The position numbers were made by a program, and so were the translations under genes. DNA of 41,792 nt, taken from assembly GCA_034002405.1 (NCBI GenBank), contig JAVFAS010000028.1:1-41792 (forward strand). The letters run 5' to 3'. Below the pieces are notes generated by a model. That model searched no databases. It saw only the letters and a program-made list of their open reading frames with translations, and was not told the origin of the DNA. Below, in pieces: positions 15,325 to 21,422 of the stretch (positions are counted from its first letter, which is position 1; each line of letters opens with the position of its first letter). The stretch is from SZUA-365 sp034002405. GTDB taxonomy: Bacteria; Bacteroidota; Ignavibacteria; SZUA-365.

Positions 15325-15900
15325 ATGCTGAATCTCAAATGCGCGAGCAATCCCGGCTGGGCGGCGGCGGCGGTGGCCGATCTCGACACCCTGCTCATCG
15401 ACCATCTGCACGCCGAGAAAAAGGCCGCGACGACGGCGTTGAGCCTGATCAACCGCTATCCCGCGCACGCGCGCCTGCTCGACGAGATGATCGCGCATGC
15501 GACCGAGGAACTCGAGCATTTCTCCCTGGTGCTCGCGCATCTGCGTCGCCGCGGTGTCACGCCGCGCCGCGACACGCCGGACCCCTATGTCAACCGCTTG
15601 CTCGAACACGCCCGTCGCGACGAACCCGTCCGCCTGCTCGATGCGCTGATTGTCGCCGCGCTGATCGAAGCCCGCAGCTGCGAGCGTTTCCAGTTGCTGA
15701 TCGACATCCTCCCGCCCGGTGACGAACGCGATTTGTTCATCGCGCTGATGCCCTCCGAGGCCCGCCATTACGCAATGTTCCTCGATCTCGCCCGGGAGTA
15801 CTTTCCGGATGCGCAGGTCCGGCAGCGGCTGGACGAGTTCACCGCGCGTGAGGCGGAGATTGTCGCGTCGCTACCCGACGAGCCCCGCATGCACGGATGA
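15325..15900 (+). CDS. miaE: tRNA-(ms2io6A) hydroxylase, MiaE
   Basis: A 191-residue ferritin-like diiron protein. All six expected iron ligands are present and correctly spaced: Glu31 in HAEKKAA, Glu62 and His65 in EELEHF, Glu115 in LIEARSCERF, and Glu145 and His148 in SEARHY. This is the MiaE family, which hydroxylates the isopentenyl group of ms2i6A37 in tRNAs reading U-starting codons, using O2. The ATG at 15325 starts the region that aligns with the family; a farther ATG at 15286 adds only basic residues. With mnmG at 33-35 kb it is one of two tRNA-modification genes in the window. O2 use implies at least microaerobic life. Confidence 0.88.
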   Translation: MLNLKCASNPGWAAAAVADLDTLLIDHLHAEKKAATTALSLINRYPAHARLLDEMIAHATEELEHFSLVLAHLRRRGVTPRRDTPDPYVNRLLEHARRDEPVRLLDALIVAALIEARSCERFQLLIDILPPGDERDLFIALMPSEARHYAMFLDLAREYFPDAQVRQRLDEFTAREAEIVASLPDEPRMHG

Positions 15901-15901
15901 T

Positions 15902-15960
15902 GCGCGGCTGCGCCGCATTGCGCCGCTGCGCGGCACGCATGGCGCCGCTGCGCGGCGTGC
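15902..15960. repeat. Cluster of three GC hairpins (REP-like)
   Basis: Three adjacent short palindromes share the loop TGC: GCGGC-TGC-GCCGC (15904-15916), GCCGC-TGC-GCGGC (15922-15934) and CGCCGC-TGC-GCGGCG (15943-15957). They follow directly after the miaE stop codon. The same core, on the other strand with loop GCA, recurs near 21326-21400, so this is a dispersed element rather than a single terminator. Confidence 0.75.
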
Positions 15961-15988
15961 GAGGGCGAAGCGTGGAAGGAAGGAAAAT

Positions 15989-16180
15989 ATGGGCAGGATA
16001 CTCGGAATAGTGAGCGTACTGCTGTTGCTCTTCGCGCCGAGGGCGGTGGGACAGTACCGCGACCCAGGGGATGCCGGCACGTCCGTGATGGTGGAGTCGG
16101 ATACGCTCGCCGGCGACACGCTGGTCGCCCAAAGCATCATTGGTGCCGCGCTCGCGATCACACTCACGGTCACATTCTGA
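15989..16180 (+). CDS. Small exported peptide, 63 residues, unknown function
   Basis: The start has one of the best ribosome sites in the window, AAGGAAGG a few bases before the ATG. The product has a signal peptide (MGRILGIVSVLLLLFAP, cleavage near AVGQ), a short acidic middle (about residues 23-48) and a hydrophobic C-terminal segment SIIGAALAITLTVTF that runs to the end. It could be a secreted peptide with a membrane-active or packed tail, or a short bitopic membrane protein. No Cys is present. It lies just after the GC hairpin cluster that follows miaE and ends 21 bases before the convergent scaffold gene. No family recognised. Confidence 0.6.
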   Translation: MGRILGIVSVLLLLFAPRAVGQYRDPGDAGTSVMVESDTLAGDTLVAQSIIGAALAITLTVTF

Positions 16181-16201
16181 CCCGACTCCGGGGATGTTGG
16201 C

Positions 16202-16612
16202 TCACGCGCCCGAACGCCCGTTCGATCGATACGCCGCGATGGCTTCATGCAACGCATTGCTCGCCGCTTCGGCGCAGTCGTGGGCGCTTTCGGGGAGACC
16301 GTCGAGCCAGTTGACGATATCCATCGTTCCGATATGATCGGCGTCGTCGATGTGACGGCCGATGATCATTTCTGCCATGCCGGATGTGCTGGCCTGGATT
16401 CCCGTGCATCCGACAAAACGGTAGGAAGCGTCACGAATAATCCCGTCATCGATGCGCAGGTCGAGCATGATGACGTCGCCGCACCCCGCCTGATGCCGCA
16501 CGTGAACCGAAGGGTCGGACATATCGCTGATATGGAGTTCGCCGGCGATCACGTCGATCGCTTTATCCGAATACCCGAGTATCTTGAGCATTTCCTTGCG
16601 AAGGTCGTCCAT
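16202..16612 (-). CDS. NifU/IscU-like Fe-S scaffold protein
   Basis: A 136-residue protein with the IscU/NifU N-terminal fold. Its three cluster-ligand cysteines are Cys44 in AGCGDVIML, Cys69 in GCTGIQAS and Cys113 in HDCAEAAS. Asp46, which makes clusters labile in scaffolds, follows Cys44 as in IscU. The protein builds Fe-S clusters from sulfur supplied by a cysteine desulfurase. The third site reads His-Asp-Cys where IscU has a Cys directly after its neighbour residues, and the usual LPPVK chaperone motif is replaced by WLDGLPESAHD, so the delivery partner may differ. No desulfurase, ferredoxin or HscA/B gene is adjacent. The ATG at 16612 follows AAAGG; it is divergent from sucD. Confidence 0.8.
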   Translation of the reverse strand: MDDLRKEMLKILGYSDKAIDVIAGELHISDMSDPSVHVRHQAGCGDVIMLDLRIDDGIIRDASYRFVGCTGIQASTSGMAEMIIGRHIDDADHIGTMDIVNWLDGLPESAHDCAEAASNALHEAIAAYRSNGRSGA

Positions 16613-16774
16613 GCGTAACCTTTCTCGATCCTGAAGTGAACAATATCCCACGGCAACCTACGATTTTTGTCGCATTTCCACGCGTTTGTTTCATCGCGCG
16701 CGAATTGCTACTTTTACAAATCTTGACGTTTTCCCAAGTGATATTTCGTCCATCCCAGTGCGTGGAGAAGCAGA

Positions 16775-17692
16775 ATGAGTGTGTTAGTAGACAAGAAAAG
16801 CCGCGTCATCGTGCAAGGCATCACCGGATCGGAAGGGACCTTCCATGCGACGCAGATGATCGAGTACGGAACGAAGGTCGTGGGCGGCGTGACGCCGGGC
16901 AAGGGTGGAAGCGAGCACCTCGGCGTGCCGGTGTTCAACACAGTCAAGGATGCCGTCGCGAAAACCAAGGCGAATGTGTCCGTCATCTTCGTGCCCCCTG
17001 TCGCGGCGGCGGATGCGATCATGGAAGCCGCGGATGCCGGCATCGCGCTGATCGTGTGCATCACCGAGGGACTCCCCACGCGCGATATGATCACCGCATT
17101 CGACTTTGTCAAACAGAAAGGCGTGCGACTGATCGGGCCGAATTGTCCGGGTATCATTTCTCCGGGATTGGCGAAAGTCGGCATCATGCCGGGCTTCATT
17201 CATAAAAAAGGACATGTCGGTGTTGTATCCCGCAGCGGGACGCTTACCTACGAGGCGGTGCATCAGCTCACCACCATCGGCATCGGGCAGTCAACGTGCA
17301 TCGGCATCGGCGGCGATCCGATCATCGGAACGCAGTTCATCGACGCGATGCGGCTCTTCAACGACGATCCCAATACCGACGCCGTGGTCATGATCGGCGA
17401 GATCGGCGGGACAGCAGAGGAAGAGGCCGCTGCCTGGATCAAGGCGAACATGACCAAGCCGGTGGTCGGCTTCATCGCGGGACGCACCGCGCCGCCGGGA
17501 CGTCGCATGGGACACGCGGGTGCGATTATCGCCGGTGGCAAGGGTACCGCGACCGATAAAATGAAAGCGATGAAAAACGCCGGCATCCATGTCGTCGACA
17601 GTCCCGCCCGCATCGGCATCACGGTTGCAAAGGCGCTGGGACTGGAAAATCAGGGGCAGAACCGCCCCCTCTCGGCGATGAAGAAGAAGTAA
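16775..17692 (+). CDS. sucD: Succinate-CoA ligase, alpha subunit
   Basis: A 305-residue subunit of the TCA-cycle enzyme that makes ATP or GTP from succinyl-CoA. The CoA-binding Rossmann domain opens with VIVQGITGSEGTFH and contains GGVTPGKGG and PNCPGIISPG. The ligase domain has SRSGTLTYEAV, GGDPIIGT, GEIGGTAEEEAA and the phosphohistidine site GRRMGHAGAI with His247. Length is normal. The start is backed by GGAGA seven bases upstream. The beta subunit sucC is not next to it, as expected for a genome where the two genes are split. The stop codon lies in the first unit of a 20-bp tandem array. Confidence 0.96.
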   Translation: MSVLVDKKSRVIVQGITGSEGTFHATQMIEYGTKVVGGVTPGKGGSEHLGVPVFNTVKDAVAKTKANVSVIFVPPVAAADAIMEAADAGIALIVCITEGLPTRDMITAFDFVKQKGVRLIGPNCPGIISPGLAKVGIMPGFIHKKGHVGVVSRSGTLTYEAVHQLTTIGIGQSTCIGIGGDPIIGTQFIDAMRLFNDDPNTDAVVMIGEIGGTAEEEAAAWIKANMTKPVVGFIAGRTAPPGRRMGHAGAIIAGGKGTATDKMKAMKNAGIHVVDSPARIGITVAKALGLENQGQNRPLSAMKKK

Positions 17693-17741
17693 CTCACGCC
17701 GGCCTTACGGAACTCACGCCGGCCTTACGGAAGTGACGCCG
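17691..17741. repeat. 20-bp tandem array A at the sucD end
   Basis: AACTCACGCCGGCCTTACGG is present twice exactly (17691-17710, 17711-17730), then a partial, altered third copy. The first unit overlaps the last two bases of the sucD TAA. The unit contains ACGCCGG and TTACGGAA, which are the reverse complements of parts of array B a few bases downstream. Confidence 0.88.
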
Positions 17742-17747
17742 GGCGGA

Positions 17748-17822
17748 ATGTTACCGGCGTTTCCCGTATGTTACCGGCGTTTCCCGTATGTTACCGGCGT
17801 TTCCCGTATGTTACCGGCGTTT
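17748..17822. repeat. 20-bp tandem array B at the CAP-protein gene end
   Basis: ATGTTACCGGCGTTTCCCGT is repeated three times exactly (17748-17807) with a fourth copy of 15 bases. The fourth copy contains the stop codon and last codons of the leftward CAP-domain gene. Its CCGGCGT pairs with ACGCCGG of array A, so a transcript from either side can fold into alternative GC hairpins. It may act as a terminator region between two convergent genes. Confidence 0.9.
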
Positions 17823-18359
17823 GATGAAGATCTGCGTCAGGAAATATCCGCCCGTGGAGCTCTGCGCCACACCAATGCCTGTCAGGTCGTAATCCCCTTC
17901 GATGTTCGCGCGATGCCCGTCACTGTCGATCCAGCCGTCGACGGAGACCTTCGCCGGATCGGTATATCCGCTATTCATCGCCACATTCTCACCCGCCGCC
18001 GCGACCTCGATCTGCGTCTTGATCGCATCGACCCGCTGCGGGAACCCATCGTGACTGAACGTGACCGTGCCGTCGGCCATGTTCCTGCTGTGCTGCCGTG
18101 CCTGTGTCGTGATGATGTCGCTGAGCTCGAGCGCGGGAAGCCCCTTGTCCCCCCGATACTGATTGATCAATTGCTGCACACGCGCCTCGACCTCCGCGAT
18201 CCCCGGCGTGACGGGCGGGTTCAGCGGCCCGTCATCCTCCGCGCAGGACGCAAGCAACAACAGTGCGAGAAGCAGCATGCAGAGCCGACACCACGGGAGC
18301 CGGAGTGCCAGGGAGACGTGCCGTGTACAGGGGCGGGAGGAGGGAAGGTCGTGCGGCAT
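17811..18359 (-). CDS. CAP-domain (SCP/PR1-like) lipoprotein
   Basis: A 182-residue exported lipoprotein: a hydrophobic run MLLLALLLLASC ending in a strong lipobox (Leu-Ala-Ser-Cys39), an acidic linker, then a bacterial CAP domain. The CAP motifs are visible: an N-terminal helix with INQYRGDKGLPALE, HSRNMADGTVTFSHDGFP, AAGENVA, and GWIDSDGHRANIEG with the final strand YFLTQIFIK. Bacterial CAP proteins bind small ligands or lipids and act outside the cell; the His and Glu of the cavity are kept. The N-terminal region before the core is long, so translation may start at the Met at 18278. The stop codon is inside array B. Confidence 0.85.
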   Translation of the reverse strand: MPHDLPSSRPCTRHVSLALRLPWCRLCMLLLALLLLASCAEDDGPLNPPVTPGIAEVEARVQQLINQYRGDKGLPALELSDIITTQARQHSRNMADGTVTFSHDGFPQRVDAIKTQIEVAAAGENVAMNSGYTDPAKVSVDGWIDSDGHRANIEGDYDLTGIGVAQSSTGGYFLTQIFIKRR

Positions 18360-18485
18360 GCGCGTGTCAGTATTGGAAAACGGTATACGTTCCTAACATC
18401 CGTTTTCCGTCCGAATAATGCAAATCACGACGCCGCCGCGCGACGTGCCGAATCCACCTCGGACGGAGCAGGCGCGACGGGGACG

Positions 18486-18962
18486 TCAGCGGGTCAGATG
18501 CTCGATGTTCGCGTACGAGAGCAACTCGTCGCCGTTGCGGATTTCCGCATGATGACAGCCAAGACGATTGCAGATTCCGACGCAGTTGCCGAAATCGGGG
18601 ACGGGCCGCGTGAACAGGGCGAGAATGTCGCCCCCGCACATGCATTCATCGTACACCGGCAGCGGCACGCCGCAGTCCGGACACAGCAAGGTGAGAATGT
18701 CCCCACGCTCGGGTCGCAGTCCGAGCGTGATGCGGGATTTATCTCCGTACACCGGACTGAGCGCGAGCAACCCCTCGCTGTGTCCCTTGCGCATGCGCAG
18801 CAGTATGCCCTCGAAATCGCCGAACACCACCTTGTCATTGATCAGATTATGGCCGCGCGGACAGTAACAGGCCTTCACCACCAGCGCCTTGCTGCATTCC
18901 CGCAGTTCACGCATCACGGGAGTGGGGAACACCATCATCCCATTGTCGTCGAATATACGCAT
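18486..18962 (-). CDS. Cys-rich (zinc-ribbon-like) protein of unknown function
   Basis: A 158-residue soluble protein. The start at 18962 follows GGAGA at ideal spacing, and upstream in-frame codons show no protein character. Three Cys/His groups stand out: KACYCPRGHN (about residues 31-40), LCPDCG followed by YDECMCGGD (about 98-115), and CVGICNRLGCHHAE (about 128-141). The middle group is a CPxC-type zinc ribbon. Between the groups the chain reads as globular (GDFEGILLRMRK, YGDKSRITLGL). It has no signal peptide and is not a recognised regulator. Neighbours (CAP lipoprotein, carboxylase genes) give no clear hint. I do not recognise the family. Confidence 0.7.
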   Translation of the reverse strand: MRIFDDNGMMVFPTPVMRELRECSKALVVKACYCPRGHNLINDKVVFGDFEGILLRMRKGHSEGLLALSPVYGDKSRITLGLRPERGDILTLLCPDCGVPLPVYDECMCGGDILALFTRPVPDFGNCVGICNRLGCHHAEIRNGDELLSYANIEHLTR

Positions 18963-19311
18963 AGGTTCTCCGGGATCAGGACAGACTTGTAAGGAAGTTT
19001 GACACCGCATGGTAATACATGGAATGCAGAAAAGCAAGATATCAAGGATAGAACGGATGAAGTACATCCGGAATTGGCGATTGGGCGCGGCTCGATCCAT
19101 TCCGCTCTGCATGAACTTCCGGCAGCACGAATGTCGGGTATTTTCGGCGAATTTTTTGTCGTCAGGTATTGACACGCCGTCAGGAAAGGGGAGACGCATC
19201 ATCCATGGAAGGGCTTTCATGGAGTGAAACCGCCCAAAACAGCATAAAAAATGGGCCAACCGCACATTAGCGGTCGACCCATGGGGGGGAGGGAGGGAGA
19301 TCAAATATACA
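18963..19311. other. Intergenic stretch without a supported gene
   Basis: About 350 bases between the Cys-rich gene (leader at the left) and the carboxylase operon (terminator at 19244-19282). A 72-codon open frame on the plus strand (19009-19227) has no ribosome site, no signal and no family resemblance, so I do not call it. The right end carries a G-rich purine tract (19283-19301). The promoter of the Cys-rich gene should lie in the left third, where I see no clear hexamers. Confidence 0.7.
19244..19282 (-). terminator. Terminator of the acyl-CoA carboxylase operon
   Basis: The arms ATGGGCCAACCGC (19251-19263) and GCGGTCGACCCAT (19270-19282) pair with a small internal mismatch around loop ACATTA. 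Read leftward, the stem is followed by six T residues (AAAAAA on the plus strand, 19246-19251). It is 29 bases beyond the biotin-carrier stop codon, a standard intrinsic terminator. Confidence 0.75.
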
Positions 19312-19629
19312 TCAATCGAATTCGATTAGCAACTGATTTTTCATCACACGCTCATTTTTTTTCACATGCACGGCTTTTATGGTGCCATCATGCGGTGCGG
19401 TGACGTCATTTCTCATTTTCATGGCCTCGAGAATCAGCAGGCTGTCGCCCCATTTCACCCGCTGGCCGGGTTGGACGATGATGTCCTGGATCACCCCGGG
19501 GATAAATGCGAGGATTCGCCTGGGATCGGGTTTCGCATAGGGCGTGCGCCGCATGAATTTTTTCGTGAGGCGCGTCGGGTATTCGGAATCGTCGATGACG
19601 AAGGCGGTGAATTCGGTGGATTCTTCCAT
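19312..19629 (-). CDS. Biotin carboxyl carrier protein (biotinyl/lipoyl domain)
   Basis: A 105-residue carrier consisting of a short N-terminal strand segment and one biotinyl domain. The biotin site is EAMKM with Lys71, flanked by PGVIQDIIVQPGQRVKWGD and the closing NDVTAPHDGTIKAV. It swings carboxybiotin between a biotin carboxylase and the carboxyltransferase encoded just upstream (its start is three bases after that stop). This is the free-standing carrier arrangement seen in propionyl/methylmalonyl-CoA carboxylases and decarboxylases of Bacteroidota and other anaerobes. No biotin carboxylase subunit lies in the window. Confidence 0.92.
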   Translation of the reverse strand: MEESTEFTAFVIDDSEYPTRLTKKFMRRTPYAKPDPRRILAFIPGVIQDIIVQPGQRVKWGDSLLILEAMKMRNDVTAPHDGTIKAVHVKKNERVMKNQLLIEFD

Positions 19630-19632
19630 GGC

Positions 19633-21177
19633 TCAGAACGGCGGGATGCCGTGTTTTTTCTCGGGACGGGGTTCGTGTTTGTCGCGTGAAATTTCGATGG
19701 CGTGAATCAGGAAATCACGCGTTTCGTGCGGGCCGATGACCGCATCGACATGGCCGTTCGCGGCGGCGATGTACGGGTTCGCGAACTTCTCGGTGTATTC
19801 CCGCACCTTCTCCTGACGCATGGCTTCGGGATCGTCGGCAGCGGCGATGTCTGTGCGGAAAATAATGTTGGCCGCACCTTCGGGTCCCATTACCGCGATT
19901 TCCGCCGTTGGCCATGCGAAAACAAAATCCGCACCGAGATGTCTCGAACACATCGCGATATATCCACCACCGTACGCCTTGCGCAGGATCACGGTCACTT
20001 TCGGCACGGTGGCCTCGCTGTAGGCATAGAGAATCTTCGCGCCATGACGGATCACCCCCGCGTGTTCCTGGTCCACCCCCGGCAGATACCCCGGCAGGTC
20101 CACCAACGTGATCAGCGGGATGTTGAACGCGTCGCAGAAGCGGATGAAGCGTGCCGCCTTGTCCGAACTGTCCACATCCAGCACGCCCGCCAGCACCAGG
20201 GGCTGGTTGCCGACGATACCCACCGTGTCGCCGTTGAGACGGGCGAAGCCGATGACAATGTTCGCCGCCCAATGTTCCTGGATTTCGAAGAAATCCGACT
20301 CATCGCAAAGCGCGCGGATCAGGTCGCGCACGTCATACGGCTGGCGCGGATTGAGTGGGATGATCTTTTCGATGTCGAATTCCGCGCGTGGCGGTTTCGC
20401 CGGGAAGGAATCCGGACGCTTGCGGTTGTTCCATGGGATGAACGTGACCAGTTTCTTGATCTGTTCGAAACACTCGATCTCGCTCCGCGCGAAGAAATGG
20501 GCATTCCCGGTGATCTCGGTATGCACCCGCGCACCGCCGAGGTCCTCCATCGAAATCTCCTCGCCAAGCACGGTTTTGATGACTTCGGGACCGGTGATGA
20601 ACATCTTCGAAATGTTGTCGACCACGAACACGAAGTCCGTCAGCGCGGGCGAATACACCGCCCCACCGGCGCAAGGACCAAGAATGACAGAGATCTGCGG
20701 AATCACGCCGGAGGCCTGGGTATTGCGGAAAAAGATCTCGCCGTAGCCCGCGAGGGAATTGACACCCTCTTGAATGCGTGCGCCACCCGAGTCGTTGATA
20801 CCGATCAATGGCAGGCCGAGCTTCATCGCATGATCCATGATCTTCGTGATCTTCCGGGCATGCATCAGGCCGAGCGAACCGCCGGCCACGGTGAAATCCT
20901 GTGCATAGATACAGATGGGAAAACCCGCGATTTTCCCCGTGCCGGTTATCACGCCGTCCGCCGCGAGCTGCTTCTTGTCCATGTTGAAGTCGCTGCACTT
21001 GTGCTCGACAAACAGATCGTATTCATGGAAGGAATCGCGGTCGAGAAGGGTGGTGATGCGCTCGCGGGCGGTCATCTTTCCCATCGCGACCTGCTTTTCG
21101 AGGGCTTTCTCTCCCCCGCCCTGCACCGCCTTCGAACGGCGGCGGAAAAAGTCCATCATCTGTGATGCGAGGGACAT
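19633..21177 (-). CDS. Acyl-CoA carboxylase carboxyltransferase subunit (propionyl-CoA type)
   Basis: A 514-residue carboxyltransferase of the PccB/MmdA family, moving CO2 between biotin and an acyl-CoA, most often propionyl-CoA/methylmalonyl-CoA. Two crotonase-like halves are visible: the N half with GKMTARERITTLLD, DFTVAGGSLG, INDSGGARIQEG and the oxyanion Gly pair in GPCAGGAVYSPALTD; the C half with LVDLPGYLPGVDQEH, GAKILYAYSEATVPK, RKAYGGGYIAMCS and WPTAEIAVMGPEGAAN. Length is normal. The ATG at 21177 follows GGAG at about ten bases. The downstream carrier starts three bases after its stop. The same architecture is used by the Na+-pumping methylmalonyl-CoA decarboxylase alpha subunit, but no membrane subunit is near, so a soluble carboxylase is preferred. 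Confidence 0.93.
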   Translation of the reverse strand: MSLASQMMDFFRRRSKAVQGGGEKALEKQVAMGKMTARERITTLLDRDSFHEYDLFVEHKCSDFNMDKKQLAADGVITGTGKIAGFPICIYAQDFTVAGGSLGLMHARKITKIMDHAMKLGLPLIGINDSGGARIQEGVNSLAGYGEIFFRNTQASGVIPQISVILGPCAGGAVYSPALTDFVFVVDNISKMFITGPEVIKTVLGEEISMEDLGGARVHTEITGNAHFFARSEIECFEQIKKLVTFIPWNNRKRPDSFPAKPPRAEFDIEKIIPLNPRQPYDVRDLIRALCDESDFFEIQEHWAANIVIGFARLNGDTVGIVGNQPLVLAGVLDVDSSDKAARFIRFCDAFNIPLITLVDLPGYLPGVDQEHAGVIRHGAKILYAYSEATVPKVTVILRKAYGGGYIAMCSRHLGADFVFAWPTAEIAVMGPEGAANIIFRTDIAAADDPEAMRQEKVREYTEKFANPYIAAANGHVDAVIGPHETRDFLIHAIEISRDKHEPRPEKKHGIPPF

Positions 21178-21273
21178 GGGTCTGGGTCTCCGTTCTTCGT
21201 TTCACGTACACCGCGCCCATCATGGCGCGGTGATGTCAGATACAAAGATACGAATATCCAAAGATAGTTGCGC

Positions 21274-21418
21274 CTGCTCCGCCTTCTTCGCCTACGGCGG
21301 ATCCGCCGCGCCTCTGGCGTAACGCGCGCGGCGCAGCCGCGCATAGCGCGCCGAATCCGCCGAAGGCGGAGAAGGCGCAAAGCGTGCCGCGCAGCGGCAC
21401 ATGGCGTGCCGCGCCGAG
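21274..21418. repeat. Dense GC palindrome cluster (REP-like)
   Basis: The intergenic space between the T9SS gene and the carboxyltransferase gene holds several stacked palindromes: GGCGGATCCGCC (21296-21307), GCGCGGC-GCA-GCCGCGC (21326-21342), TCCGCC-GAA-GGCGGA (about 21356-21370) and GTGCCGC-GCA-GCGGCAC (21384-21400). The segment CTCCGCCTT near 21278 pairs with AAGGCGGAG near 21364, so the whole block can form a larger cruciform. The GCA-loop hairpins are the reverse complement of those after miaE. Confidence 0.8.
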
Positions 21419-21422
21419 GGCG

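Noticed and set aside
16723..16750. A sigma-70 promoter before sucD
   Set aside because: TTGACG is a good -35 hexamer, but no matching -10 lies at 16-18 bp.
19009..19227. A 72-codon gene in the gap before the carboxylase operon
   Set aside because: It has no ribosome site, signal or family match and lies in a leader region.
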